Positions 34,953 through 43,664 of a DNA stretch of 64,000 nt are shown here, piece by piece. A program made the position numbers and the translations under genes. Within the stretch, counting starts at the first letter, position 1, and the number at the start of each line of letters is the position of its first letter. The notes under the pieces were generated by a model. That model was not told the origin of the DNA. It saw only the letters and a list, made by a program, of their open reading frames with translations, and did no database searches. The stretch comes from Flavimaricola marinus (GTDB lineage: Bacteria > Pseudomonadota > Alphaproteobacteria > Rhodobacterales > Rhodobacteraceae): contig NZ_FXZK01000004.1 of the NCBI RefSeq assembly GCF_900184895.1, positions 186,001-250,000 of the forward strand. The letters are read 5' to 3'.

Positions 34953-35816
34953 CTATTCCCCTCCTCCGAGGGAATGGACGTAGACGGCAACGGCACGGAC
35001 GTCTTCGTCGGAGAGCCGTTGTCCCCATGCAGGCATCACGCCGAAGCGCGCATTCCGCACGGTGTATTCGAGGGTGTCGCGGTCCCGGCCATAGAGCCAG
35101 ATCGCGTCGCCGAGGTTCGGCGCACCCATGTCGGTGTTGCCTTCGGCGTTCTCGCCGTGGCAGGCCGCGCAGTTGTCGGCGAAGAGTATGCTCCCTTCGG
35201 CGGCCAGAGCGGCATCATGTTCCGGATCGGACAGGCTGACGACGTATTCGACCACGGCGTCGATCTCGGCGGTCTCAAAAATGCCGTCGTAGGCGGGCAT
35301 CTGCGACCAACGGGCGTCGGGGTCGGTTTCGTTGCGGATACCGTGCCGGATCGTTGCCTCGATGGCGGTGATGTCGCCGCCCCAGAGCCAGTCGTCATCG
35401 AGCAGGTTGGGATAGCCGACAGCCCCCGCAGCGCCCGAGCCGTGGCACTGACTGCACTGCGCCCGGAACACCGAGGCCCCGCGGGCGCTGGCATAGCGGT
35501 GCAGATCGTCGCCCGGTGCCAGCACGGCAAGGTCGGCCTCGTTGAGCGCAACGACGAGGTCTGCGTTTTCGGCCTCGTGCGCCGCAATGTCGCTGGCCAC
35601 CTCAGCGCGGGTGGAGAACCCGAGCAGGCCGGAGGTTGCCCCCGAGATCATCGGCCAGGCCGGGTAGGCGATCGTGTAGCCGACCCCCCAGATGATGGTG
35701 GCGTAGAAGGTCCAGAGCCACCAGCGCGGCAGCGGGTTGTTCAATTCCTCGATGCCATCCCAAGTGTGCCCGGTTGTTTCGACCCCGGTCGTGTCGTCAA
35801 TTTTCTTGTCAGTCAT
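34953..35816 (-). CDS. ccoP: cbb3-type cytochrome c oxidase subunit III (dihaem)
   Basis: Encodes 287 residues from the ATG at 35816 (MTDKKIDD). After a membrane helix (WWLWTFYATIIWGVGYTIAYP) come two c-type haem sites, CSQCH and CAACH, with axial Met candidates in SQMPAYDG and VMPAWGQ. CcoP receives electrons from soluble cytochromes in the periplasm. It overlaps ccoQ by 8 bp and is the last gene of ccoNOQP. Confidence 0.96.
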   Translation of the reverse strand: MTDKKIDDTTGVETTGHTWDGIEELNNPLPRWWLWTFYATIIWGVGYTIAYPAWPMISGATSGLLGFSTRAEVASDIAAHEAENADLVVALNEADLAVLAPGDDLHRYASARGASVFRAQCSQCHGSGAAGAVGYPNLLDDDWLWGGDITAIEATIRHGIRNETDPDARWSQMPAYDGIFETAEIDAVVEYVVSLSDPEHDAALAAEGSILFADNCAACHGENAEGNTDMGAPNLGDAIWLYGRDRDTLEYTVRNARFGVMPAWGQRLSDEDVRAVAVYVHSLGGGE

Positions 35817-36012
35817 CGCTTTGCCCTTTCGGTTGGGCCGGTTTTGCTTGAGCGGGTGCCTTGTCATTGCGGAACGGGATCTGGCTGGCGTCTTCGCGGG
35901 CGTGGCTTTGGCTGGGCAGGAATGCCCAGAGTGCCGCCCCGACAAAGAACCCGAACATGGCCAGCAGAACCCAGCTGTCGGCGATCTGGCGCAGGAGAGA
36001 ATAGGTATCCAT
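35809..36012 (-). CDS. ccoQ: cbb3 oxidase small subunit CcoQ
   Basis: Encodes 67 residues with one membrane helix (SWVLLAMFGFFVGAALWAF) and a short charged cytoplasmic tail, the CcoQ/FixQ pattern. CcoQ stabilises the binding of CcoP. Its 9-bp spacing from ccoO and 8-bp overlap with ccoP show it belongs to ccoNOQP. Confidence 0.94.
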   Translation of the reverse strand: MDTYSLLRQIADSWVLLAMFGFFVGAALWAFLPSQSHAREDASQIPFRNDKAPAQAKPAQPKGQSDD

Positions 36013-36021
36013 CTGCCCCTC

Positions 36022-36747
36022 CTATCGGCTGGCGTCGGGCGTGAAGGTCGAGAAGTCGACCATCGTCCCGAGGATTTGCAGGTAGGCGATCAGCGCGTCC
36101 ATCTCGGTCAGCTGCGGTTGCCCGTCGAAGTTCGAGATCACGACGCCGGGATAGCGCTCTTCGAGCCCGTCCCAATCGCCGTCCGGATCCGCCTGAACCC
36201 GGAAATCCGCCTCGGCCATTTCGATCTGTTCGTCCGAATAGGGCACGCCCACCAGCCGGTGCGTCGACAGCAGCGCCTCGATATGCTCGCCCTCGATCGG
36301 AGTATCGGCAAGGAAGGCATATTTCGGCATCACGCTTTCCGGCACGACCGACTGCGGGTCCATCAGGTGATCCACATGCCATGCGTCGGAATACCGCCCG
36401 CCGACCCGAGCCAGATCCGGCCCGGTCCGTTTCGAGCCCCATTGGAACGGGTGGTCGTACATGCTTTCGGCGGCGAGGCTATAGTGCCCGTAGCGCTCGA
36501 CCTCGTCCCGCATCGGCCGGATCATCTGGCTGTGGCAGACGTAGCAGCCTTCGCGGATGTAGATGTCGCGCCCGGCCAGTTCGAGCGGGCTGTAGGGCCG
36601 CACTCCTTCCACCTCTTCGATGGTGTTTTCGAGCCAGAAAAGCGGTGCGATTTCCACGATCCCGCCGACCGTGACGACCAGAAGCGAGGCCGTCAAAAGC
36701 AGTGTCGGGCTTTTTTCCAGGATGGCGTGTTTGTCTAGAAAGGCCAT
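36022..36747 (-). CDS. ccoO: cbb3-type cytochrome c oxidase subunit II (monohaem)
   Basis: Encodes 241 residues. An N-terminal membrane helix ([20 protein letters not shown]) is followed by the single haem c site in [13 protein letters not shown]. CcoO passes electrons from CcoP to the catalytic subunit CcoN. It starts 9 bp after ccoN. Confidence 0.97.
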   Translation of the reverse strand: MAFLDKHAILEKSPTLLLTASLLVVTVGGIVEIAPLFWLENTIEEVEGVRPYSPLELAGRDIYIREGCYVCHSQMIRPMRDEVERYGHYSLAAESMYDHPFQWGSKRTGPDLARVGGRYSDAWHVDHLMDPQSVVPESVMPKYAFLADTPIEGEHIEALLSTHRLVGVPYSDEQIEMAEADFRVQADPDGDWDGLEERYPGVVISNFDGQPQLTEMDALIAYLQILGTMVDFSTFTPDASR

Positions 36748-36756
36748 TGGCTGCTC

Positions 36757-38358
36757 CTATTCTGCGGGTGTTGCGTTGGGGAGGGCAGCCGTTGCCGGCG
36801 TTGCCCCACGGATCGTCATGAACATGTTCCAGACCATGACCAGCGCACCGGAGAGGAACATGACCCCACCCAGACCACGCACGACATACATCGGGAACTT
36901 GGCGGAGACGGTGTCGGCGAAGGAGTTCACGAGGAAGCCCTGGTCGTCGACTTCACGCCACATCAGACCTTCCATGATCCCGGTGACCCACATCGAGGAG
37001 GCGTAGAGAACGATCCCGAGCGTGGCGAGCCAGAAGTGCCAGTTGATCGCGGACATCGAATACATCTCTTTGCGTCCCCACAGTTTTGGCGTCAGGAAGT
37101 AGATACAGGCGAAGGTGATCATCCCGTTCCAGCCAAGCGCGCCGGAGTGGACGTGTCCGATGGTCCAGTCGGTGTAGTGCGACAGCGAGTTGACCGCACG
37201 GATCGACATCATCGGTCCTTCGAAGGTGGACATGCCGTAGAAGCCCAGGCTGAGCACGAACATCCGCAGGATCGGATCGGTCCGCAGCTTGTCCCATGCC
37301 CCTTGCAGGGTCATCAGGCCGTTGATCATACCGCCCCACGAGGGCATCCAGAGGATGATCGAGAACACCATGCCCAGCGTCGAGGCCCAGTCGGGCAGCG
37401 CCGTGTAGTGCAGGTGGTGCGGACCGGCCCAGATGTAGAGGAAGATCAGCGCCCAGAAGTGGATGATCGACAGTTTATAGCTGTAGACCGGCCGTCCGGC
37501 CTGTTTCGGCACGAAGTAATACATCATCCCGAGGAAGCCCGCGGTGAGGAAGAAGCCCACGGCGTTATGCCCATACCACCACTGGGTCATCGCGTCCTGC
37601 ACGCCCGAAAAGACCTGCACGGATTTGCTGCCCCAGATGCTTACCGGGATCGAGAGGTTGTTCACCACGTGCAGCATGGCCACGGTGATGATGAACGCGA
37701 GGTAGAACCAGTTGGCGACGTAGATGTGCCGCTCGCGCCGGTTGATGATCGTTCCCATGAACACGGCCAGATAGGCCAGCCAGACGACCGTCAGCCAGAG
37801 ATCGACATACCACTCCGGCTCAGCGTATTCCTTGGACTGTGTCGAACCGAGCAGATAGCCCGTCGCCGCCAGCACGATAAAGAGCTGATAGCCCCAGAAC
37901 ACATACCAGCCGAGCTTGCCGCCCCAGAGCCGCACACCCGATGTCCGTTGCACGACGTAGAACGAGGTGGCGATCAGGGCGTTGCCCCCAAAGGCAAAGA
38001 TCACCGCACTGGTGTGCAGCGGCCGCAGTCTGCCAAAGTTGGTAAAGGGCTGCCCCCAATCGAAGTTCAGCGCCGGAAAGGCCAGCTGGAAGGCGATGAA
38101 CGTGCCCACCAGAAAGCCGGCGATCCCCCAGAATGCCGTGGCGATCACGCCCGCACGAATCACGCCGTCGAGATATTCACCCTCCGGCGCGACCGGCTTT
38201 GGCTCGTCGACATTGCGCAGCACGACGACGAACATCACCGCCGCGATAACCATGATCAGGAAAGCATGGACTTGATACGCCAAGTCATGCCCCCAGCTGC
38301 TTGCCACAGCGGCAAACAGCGTTATCAGCCCCAAAAGGAGGAGTTTGAAATAGTCCAT
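36757..38358 (-). CDS. ccoN: cbb3-type cytochrome c oxidase subunit I
   Basis: Encodes 533 residues from the ATG at 38358 ([10 protein letters not shown]). It has about twelve membrane helices and the His ligands of the low-spin haem and the haem-copper centre, for example in [28 protein letters not shown] and [14 protein letters not shown]. It reduces oxygen with high affinity and pumps protons. It is the first gene of ccoNOQP and has an FNR box about 90 bp upstream, indicating induction at low oxygen. Confidence 0.97.
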   Translation of the reverse strand: MDYFKLLLLGLITLFAAVASSWGHDLAYQVHAFLIMVIAAVMFVVVLRNVDEPKPVAPEGEYLDGVIRAGVIATAFWGIAGFLVGTFIAFQLAFPALNFDWGQPFTNFGRLRPLHTSAVIFAFGGNALIATSFYVVQRTSGVRLWGGKLGWYVFWGYQLFIVLAATGYLLGSTQSKEYAEPEWYVDLWLTVVWLAYLAVFMGTIINRRERHIYVANWFYLAFIITVAMLHVVNNLSIPVSIWGSKSVQVFSGVQDAMTQWWYGHNAVGFFLTAGFLGMMYYFVPKQAGRPVYSYKLSIIHFWALIFLYIWAGPHHLHYTALPDWASTLGMVFSIILWMPSWGGMINGLMTLQGAWDKLRTDPILRMFVLSLGFYGMSTFEGPMMSIRAVNSLSHYTDWTIGHVHSGALGWNGMITFACIYFLTPKLWGRKEMYSMSAINWHFWLATLGIVLYASSMWVTGIMEGLMWREVDDQGFLVNSFADTVSAKFPMYVVRGLGGVMFLSGALVMVWNMFMTIRGATPATAALPNATPAE

Positions 38359-38434
38359 TAATACAGCCCTCACGTTCGCCGAGAGTCGCACAGGGCGCTC
38401 TCGTTCTTGAGGACTTCTAGAAACCACGCTGGCC

Positions 38435-38462
38435 CATCACATTGATCTGAATCAATGTGATG
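38435..38462. promoter_or_regulatory. FNR/FnrL box upstream of ccoN, in an extended palindrome
   Basis: The box TTGATCTGAATCAA lies at 38442-38455. The symmetry extends outward: CATCACATTGAT and ATCAATGTGATG are perfect inverted repeats around CTGA. The centre is about 90 bp before the ccoN start, compatible with class II activation at -41.5 and a leader of about 50 bases. Confidence 0.92.
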
Positions 38463-38639
38463 CCAGAATCAGAGAGATTACCGAAGCCGTTGCTCGGAAA
38501 TATCTATTTTGGCGTCGAGACCCGGAACCGCCAGGGCGGCCGGATCCCTGACGCGGCGTGGATCGCCATGGTCTTGCGCAGTTGATATGGTCAGGGGCCG
38601 CCGCCCGGACAAGGGGCCGGTCAGAAAAGGGAGATCGCC

Positions 38640-39233
38640 ATGGGTGACGATTGGAATGACCACGCCGAAGGCTGGGACGACGACCCGAACGTCAAACGCT
38701 ATGCCGAACTCGCCTTTGGCTCGCTGATCGCGCATCTGGATATCCGCGCCCCGGACTGGGCCGGCCGGCGGGTGCTCGATTTCGGCTGTGGCACCGGCCT
38801 GATGGCCGAGAAGGTCGCGCCCCATGTGCAGGAGGTCGTCGCTGTCGACACGTCGGACCGGATGATCGCGGTCTTGACGGCCAAGGCCATCTCAAACGTC
38901 CGCCCGCTTCACGCCGATATCCTTGCCGAAGGATTCCCGGGCGCGGGTGATCCGGGCGCGGGGTACGATCTGATCTATGCCTCCTCGGTCTGTGGCTTTT
39001 TGCCGGACTATGCGGCGGCGGTGGCAAAGCTGGCCGGGTTGCTCCGGCCCGGCGGACAGTTCGTGCAATGGGACTGGCAGGCCGCGGAGGGCGATGAGGA
39101 TGGGTTGTCGCTGACCGGCGTCACGTCGGCGCTTCGCAACGCGGGGTTGCGCGATGTGGAAGTGCGCACCGACTTTGATTTCGCGGCGGAGGGCATGTCG
39201 ATGCCCGTCCTGTTCGGTGCCGGGCGCGCCTAG
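38640..39233 (+). CDS. class I SAM-dependent methyltransferase
   Basis: Encodes 197 residues. The SAM motif I is VLDFGCGTGLMAEKVA, followed by acidic VVAVDTSDRM. A GGGAG ribosome-binding site precedes the ATG at 38640. It diverges from ccoN (281 bp between starts) and its last 4 bp overlap the convergent fnrL gene. Position suggests possible co-control with the oxidase genes, but the extended FNR palindrome is 178 bp away. Substrate unknown. Confidence 0.83.
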   Translation: MGDDWNDHAEGWDDDPNVKRYAELAFGSLIAHLDIRAPDWAGRRVLDFGCGTGLMAEKVAPHVQEVVAVDTSDRMIAVLTAKAISNVRPLHADILAEGFPGAGDPGAGYDLIYASSVCGFLPDYAAAVAKLAGLLRPGGQFVQWDWQAAEGDEDGLSLTGVTSALRNAGLRDVEVRTDFDFAAEGMSMPVLFGAGRA

Positions 39234-39961
39234 GCCAGCACGCCGCCGTCGGAATCGTCGCCTGTTTCTTGATGCAGCGCGAACAGGTTCTTGACGACGA
39301 GGTTCTTGCGGTCGGAGAAATCGATGATCCCGTCCTTCTTGAGGGCGCTGAACTGCCGGCTGACGGTTTCGAGCGTCAGCCCGAGGTAGTTGGCGATCTG
39401 GTCGCGGGTCATCGGCAGGACGGTGGTATGGTTGTTCGGCGCATTGCGTAGATCGGAGCGCCGGACCAGCATTTCGATGAAGGTGGCGATCTTTTCCCGC
39501 GCGGTCTTGCGCCCGAGCAGCAGCATCCAGTCGCGGGCGGAATCCAGTTCGTCGAGCGCCAGTTCCATCAACCGGTGCGCGACATGCGGCGTCTCGTCCA
39601 CCAGTTTCTCGAAGGGTTTGCGGTCAAAACAGCACAGCGTCACATCGCTGGTCGCCGTGACGTCAAATTCGATTTCGGACCGGCCGGGTCTGCCGATGAA
39701 ATCGGAGGGCAGCAGGAGGCCGACCATCTGCGTGCGCCCGTCTTCGAGCGTTTTGGACAGCGACGCCACGCCAGAGACGATGGAGGCCACGAATTCCAAC
39801 GGCTCGCCGCGCCACAGGATCGCCTCGCCCGCCGCAAAGCTGCGGTAGGTCTTCATGCTTTCGAGCCGGTCGAGCTCGTCGGTGTCACAGCGTGCGCAGA
39901 CGGCGCGGTGCCGGATCGGGCATTCGCTGCATTTGACGGCGGTGAGGTGCGGAACTGTCAT
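39230..39961 (-). CDS. fnrL: FNR-type oxygen-responsive regulator (FnrL)
   Basis: Encodes 243 residues of the CRP/FNR family. Cysteines at 11, 14, 22 and 25 plus Cys110/111 can supply the ligands of an oxygen-labile 4Fe-4S cluster. The C-terminal HTH (MTRDQIANYLGLTLETVSRQFSALKKDG) carries the E-xx-SR recognition residues for TTGAT half-sites. It should activate the three TTGATCTGAATCAA sites nearby under low oxygen. One lies only 3 bp before its own start codon, suggesting autorepression. Confidence 0.95.
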   Translation of the reverse strand: MTVPHLTAVKCSECPIRHRAVCARCDTDELDRLESMKTYRSFAAGEAILWRGEPLEFVASIVSGVASLSKTLEDGRTQMVGLLLPSDFIGRPGRSEIEFDVTATSDVTLCCFDRKPFEKLVDETPHVAHRLMELALDELDSARDWMLLLGRKTAREKIATFIEMLVRRSDLRNAPNNHTTVLPMTRDQIANYLGLTLETVSRQFSALKKDGIIDFSDRKNLVVKNLFALHQETGDDSDGGVLA

Positions 39962-39964
39962 GTG

Positions 39965-40007
39965 TTGATCTGAATCAAAGTCGTTGAATCCTCGGCCACG
40001 TTATACA
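39965..40007. promoter_or_regulatory. shared fnrL-hemN control region with FNR box and overlapping -10 elements
   Basis: The FNR box TTGATCTGAATCAA is at 39965-39978. A forward -10-like TATACA is at 40002-40007, 33 bp from the box centre. A reverse -10-like TATAAC is at 40005-40000. The hemN ATG lies at 40013, exactly 41.5 bp from the box centre, with no ribosome-binding site between, so hemN mRNA may be leaderless when FnrL-activated. Confidence 0.7.
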
Positions 40008-40012
40008 ACCTT

Positions 40013-41368
40013 ATGGATAAGATCGACCACCTTCGCCAGCACGGACTTTTTGACGCAAAGGTTCCGCGCTACACCAGTTATCCGCCGGCCAACCATTTCG
40101 AGAGTGGTGTCGGCCAGCGCCACCAGCTTGAGTGGTTGCAGGCCGTGCCCGACGGGTCGGACATCTCGGTCTATATCCACATCCCGTTTTGCAAGCGCCT
40201 GTGCTGGTTTTGTGCCTGCCGCACCCAGGGAACCAAGACGATGCGCCCGGTCGATGCCTATGTCGATGTCTTGCGCAAGGAAATCGAGGTGGTGCGCCAT
40301 GCCTTGCCGAAAGGCGTTCGGATGGGCCGTTTGCATCTGGGCGGCGGCACTCCCACGATCCTGCCCTCGGAGACGATGAGCCGCCTGTTGACGGATGTCT
40401 TTGCCGCCTTCGAGCCGGCGCCGGATTTCGAATTCTCGGTGGAGATCGACCCGACGGAGGCGTCTGATTCGCTGCTTGATACCCTGATTGCCTTTGGCAT
40501 GAACCGCGCCAGCCTCGGCGTGCAGGACTTCGCCCCGGAGGTGCAGAAAGCCATTGGCCGCGAGCAGAGCCTCGTCCAGACCAAGCGGGTCGTCGAAATC
40601 CTGCGCCGGTCGGGCGGGATCGGGCTGAATCTCGACCTTCTCTATGGTCTGCCGCACCAGACCGAGCGGAGCTTTCTCGACACGCTGGCCAGCGTCACCG
40701 CGCTGTGCCCGGATCGGCTTGCCATATATGGTTATGCCCATGTGCCGTGGATGTCGAAGCGGCAGGTGATGATCCGCTCGGAGGATCTTCCCGGTGCCGA
40801 GGCACGATTCGACCTCGCTGAAATCGCGCATGACGTGATGGTCGGGCAAGGCTATGTCCCCATTGGGATCGATCATTTCGCGCTGCCTCAAGACGGGCTG
40901 GCCATCGCCGCCGCGGAGGGCCGGCTGCGGCGCAATTTCCAAGGCTATACCGACGACCGTTGCCCGACCCTGATCGGCCTGGGCGCATCGTCGATTTCGC
41001 GGTTTCCGCTGGGCTACATCCAGAATGCGGCCGCCACGTCGGCCTATCAGGAGCGAATCCTCGGTGGCGGTCTGGCCGGCCACAAGGGCTATGAGATGAC
41101 CCAGTCGGATGGCTTGGTCGCGCGGATCGTCGAAGATCTGATGTGCCGGTTTTCGGTGTGCGAACAGAGCCTTCGCCAGAGTTTCCCCGGCCAGTCCAGC
41201 GTGATCCGCCAAACGGTCGTCTCGCTGATGAACCGGTTCCCCGATTGCTTCTTCATCAGCGAAGCGGGGCTGGAGATGAAGGAGGAGGCCAAGCCTCTCG
41301 TCCGCGTCATCGCGAGCTTCGTCGACAAATTCGCCCATGCGGAAACCGCCCACTCGGCCGCGATCTAG
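40013..41368 (+). CDS. hemN: oxygen-independent coproporphyrinogen III oxidase
   Basis: Encodes 451 residues of the radical-SAM HemN family (called hemZ in some Rhodobacter species). The cluster motif is CKRLCWFCAC (Cys60, 64 and 67, plus the family's Cys69). It decarboxylates coproporphyrinogen III in haem synthesis without oxygen, which suits low-oxygen growth with the cbb3 oxidase. The ATG at 40013 has no Shine-Dalgarno sequence. It is divergent from fnrL with only 51 bp between starts. Confidence 0.96.
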   Translation: MDKIDHLRQHGLFDAKVPRYTSYPPANHFESGVGQRHQLEWLQAVPDGSDISVYIHIPFCKRLCWFCACRTQGTKTMRPVDAYVDVLRKEIEVVRHALPKGVRMGRLHLGGGTPTILPSETMSRLLTDVFAAFEPAPDFEFSVEIDPTEASDSLLDTLIAFGMNRASLGVQDFAPEVQKAIGREQSLVQTKRVVEILRRSGGIGLNLDLLYGLPHQTERSFLDTLASVTALCPDRLAIYGYAHVPWMSKRQVMIRSEDLPGAEARFDLAEIAHDVMVGQGYVPIGIDHFALPQDGLAIAAAEGRLRRNFQGYTDDRCPTLIGLGASSISRFPLGYIQNAAATSAYQERILGGGLAGHKGYEMTQSDGLVARIVEDLMCRFSVCEQSLRQSFPGQSSVIRQTVVSLMNRFPDCFFISEAGLEMKEEAKPLVRVIASFVDKFAHAETAHSAAI

Positions 41369-41498
41369 CGCCTTGCTCTTGCCGGGTTATTCCGAAAAGG
41401 GCGAGTTCTCATAGGTCAATCCCCCGTCACCTGTACTTAGGTTGCATTGCGGGCCGCTGTTCCTGTCGTCAGACTGGAGGCAGGACAACGGGGGCTGC

Positions 41499-41903
41499 AT
41501 GACGAAACTCAAACTGACATCGGCGCAGATGGTGGCCAATGCGCGGGCGCGCATCCGCGAGGTCGAGACAGCCGAGGCGCTCGATCTGTTTTCCAGCCCC
41601 GATGTGGTGGTTGTCGATATCCGCGATATTCGCGAGCGCCAGCGCACCGGCGCGATCCCCGGCAGCGTGCACGCGCCGCGTGGCATGATCGAGTTCTGGG
41701 TCGACCCCGACAGCCCCTATTTCAAGCCGGAGTTCGGTCAGGACAAGACCTATGTGTTTCAATGTGCCTCGGGCTGGCGCTCTGCGCTGACGGTCGCCAC
41801 CTTGCAGGACATGGGTTTCGAGGCCGCGCATCTGAAGGACGGCTTTACCGGCTGGGCCGACGCTGGCGGTCCGATCGAACCTGTCGAGAAAAGGCAGGGC
41901 TGA
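41499..41903 (+). CDS. rhodanese-like domain protein
   Basis: Encodes 134 residues, a single rhodanese domain. The active-site loop is FQCASGWRSALT, with the catalytic Cys. VVVDIRDIRERQRTGAIPGS is the usual N-terminal rhodanese segment. A TGGAGG ribosome-binding site precedes the ATG at 41499; the frame upstream is not coding-like. Single-domain rhodaneses carry sulfane sulfur or act as phosphatases; the partner is unknown. No signal peptide. Confidence 0.9.
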   Translation: MTKLKLTSAQMVANARARIREVETAEALDLFSSPDVVVVDIRDIRERQRTGAIPGSVHAPRGMIEFWVDPDSPYFKPEFGQDKTYVFQCASGWRSALTVATLQDMGFEAAHLKDGFTGWADAGGPIEPVEKRQG

Positions 41904-42105
41904 GTGGCTTTGGCGGCGGTGCAAAGCGGGGTGAAGCGGCGGATTGCCGAGGGGCTGCCCGGCGCAACGTTCCCGAGTGACTTCGCCCACCCGTTTGTCC
42001 AAACTACCACTCATGTTAATCAATTTGTAATAGTAACCAAGACTCTTGAAGGCAACTGGCAGTATTGCCGTTTCGAAACGAGCAGCATGGCCAAGGAGAC
42101 CAGCG

Positions 42106-42459
42106 GTGGCAGTAGACAGAGACGCGTCGATTGATCAGATGATCGAATTTGCAATGGAAGAGCTGCTGTCGGGAAGCAACCAGCGAAAACGGGCCATGGT
42201 GCGCCGCATGGCCGAACGCTGGCCGGGCGAACCGGCGCTGGCGCTGGTCTATGCCGTCACCTCTGCGACCGAGGCGATCGAAGACAGCTTTGGCCCCGGT
42301 GCCGCAGACGATCCGGTGATCCCGCTGGGCTATCGGTTGTCTGCGCTGATCTCGGCGGATGTGCATGCTTTGCAGTCCATGGGGCAGATCCCCTCGGTGG
42401 CCGAAGACCTGCTGCATTTCTGGCGCAGGGTCGATCCGCTGTTTCTGCGCTTGCAGTAG
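42106..42459 (+). CDS. small hypothetical protein, GTG start
   Basis: Encodes 117 residues from GTG 42106 (MAVDRDASIDQMIEFAMEEL), chosen because AAGGAG lies 7 bp before it. I do not recognise the family. It is mostly helical by pattern, with a basic patch (NQRKRAMVRRMAERW) and an acidic C-terminal half; no membrane helix or signal peptide. The 202 bp before it are AT-rich around 42010-42050 and probably contain its promoter. It converges with the membrane-bound winged-helix gene, 55 bp between stops. Confidence 0.65.
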   Translation: MAVDRDASIDQMIEFAMEELLSGSNQRKRAMVRRMAERWPGEPALALVYAVTSATEAIEDSFGPGAADDPVIPLGYRLSALISADVHALQSMGQIPSVAEDLLHFWRRVDPLFLRLQ

Positions 42460-42514
42460 GCCTTGGCGGGAAGGGCTGTTTCGCATCGCTGCTGCCCTCG
42501 CGCCCGCCGGGTCA

Positions 42515-43219
42515 TCAGACCATCCTGATGACCGATTTGTCGATCGCCAGGACATAGCCGCGCCGGGCGATGTTCTTGACGAGCAGTTCGCTGACCATCT
42601 GGTTGCCCAGGGTATCGCGGAGCCGCTTGATCCGGGTGGCGCCCGCGGCCTCGTCACAATCGACGGAAGGTCTGCCAGAGATGACGCCTTCGATCTCGGC
42701 GCCTGACAACACCTCATCGTCCATCCGTGCTTCGGCCAGCACAGACAGCGTTTCGATGGCCGCGTCGGTCAGTTTGAATTCGAAGTTGTTCAGAAGCACG
42801 GTGTTCTGCTCGCGGGCGATCATCAGCGAGTTGACCTCGATCCCCTTGCGTTCGATCTGGCCCATCCGCCGGTTCATGCCGATCAGCATGACCAGAAACG
42901 CCACCGCCGCGATCAGAAGCGCCGTCGAGAAAACCAGAAGTACGAAGATCACGAACCGGTAGCTGTCGAGCGTCGCCGAGAAGGCGGTGCCCGACTGCGC
43001 CAGGATTTCGAGTAGCTTGATTTCGGCCTGCGTGGTCAGATCGTTGTTCTCGACAAAGAGCTGTTCGACCCGTGCGTTGAACGCATTGGCATCGGGCAGG
43101 TTCAAGAACAAGAGCACCGCCGCCACCAAAAGGATCAGCACGATGGCACTGATCCCTCCGATCACGATCCGGTTGCCGGCTTGGCGCGCCTCAATAGCGG
43201 AGGTAGTAATCTCCTGCAC
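42515..43219 (-). CDS. membrane-anchored protein with C-terminal winged helix
   Basis: Encodes 234 residues from GTG 43219, preceded by AAAGGAGAG. Two membrane helices at about 18-39 and 89-114 enclose a short acidic periplasmic loop (43-88); Arg residues flank both helices on the cytoplasmic side. The C-terminal half resembles an OmpR-type winged helix: RIKRLRDTLGNQMVSELLVK followed by NIARRGYVLAIDK, like the end of PhoB/CadC DNA-binding domains. The order is opposite to ToxR/CadC, where the winged helix is N-terminal. It overlaps the upstream small secreted-protein gene by 29 bp. It may be a membrane-bound transcription factor; its target is unknown. Confidence 0.7.
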   Translation of the reverse strand: MQEITTSAIEARQAGNRIVIGGISAIVLILLVAAVLLFLNLPDANAFNARVEQLFVENNDLTTQAEIKLLEILAQSGTAFSATLDSYRFVIFVLLVFSTALLIAAVAFLVMLIGMNRRMGQIERKGIEVNSLMIAREQNTVLLNNFEFKLTDAAIETLSVLAEARMDDEVLSGAEIEGVISGRPSVDCDEAAGATRIKRLRDTLGNQMVSELLVKNIARRGYVLAIDKSVIRMV

Positions 43220-43472
43220 TCTCTCTCCTTTCGGCAAGCCCGGCGTCGTCAAACACTCCAAGCACGTTAAGAAGCTGCCAGCCGTCGCGGGCAAGCTTTG
43301 ATCTCAGTTCGGCTTCGGCGTTGGCGACCGAGCAGTCACCGGCAATTTGCACGACACCGTAGTGCAGGCGCAAGGGATCGTCTTGCTTGGCCTTGTAATC
43401 GGCATAGCAGGCAGCCTGTGCCGCCGAGGCGGCAAAGGTAAGGGCGATGAGACTGGCGAGGATATGTTTCAT
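43191..43472 (-). CDS. small secreted/periplasmic protein, probable partner of the winged-helix protein
   Basis: Encodes 93 residues with a clear signal peptide (MKHILASLIALTFAASAAQA) and a mature region starting ACYADYKAKQDDPLRLHYG. Two cysteines (22 and 47) could form a disulfide. The 3' end overlaps the start of the winged-helix gene by 29 bp, so the two are translationally coupled. I do not recognise the family. The arrangement recalls ToxR-ToxS-like sensor pairs, in which a periplasmic protein modulates the membrane regulator, but this is inference. Confidence 0.75.
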   Translation of the reverse strand: MKHILASLIALTFAASAAQAACYADYKAKQDDPLRLHYGVVQIAGDCSVANAEAELRSKLARDGWQLLNVLGVFDDAGLAERRESAGDYYLRY

Positions 43473-43524
43473 GATGTTTCGATCATGCCGCGAGGTGCCT
43501 ACGCTATTCAATAGCCCTTTCGGC

Positions 43525-43585
43525 GGTGCCCCCCTGATAGCTGATAACAGAGCGCTGTTATTGTCTGTCTGAGCAGGGTGCCCCC
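43525..43585. promoter_or_regulatory. palindrome flanked by direct repeats in a divergent gap
   Basis: ATAACAG (43544-43550) and CTGTTAT (43555-43561) are perfect inverted repeats around AGCG. GGTGCCCCC occurs as direct repeats at 43525 and 43577, 52 bp apart, flanking the palindrome. The 192-bp gap separates the secreted protein gene (minus) from the gene at 43665 (plus), so this is a candidate operator for the adjacent winged-helix protein. Confidence 0.5.
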
Positions 43586-43664
43586 AGATGCCTTCAAGCA
43601 AACGGACCCCGTGACGGCGCATTATCTGCGTTTGAGCGGTTTCCTCCACAGAAAGGCATGAACG

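Noticed and set aside
41904-42134. Open frame between the rhodanese and the GTG-start gene
   Set aside because: No ribosome-binding site, atypical composition, and it overlaps the better-supported gene at 42106.
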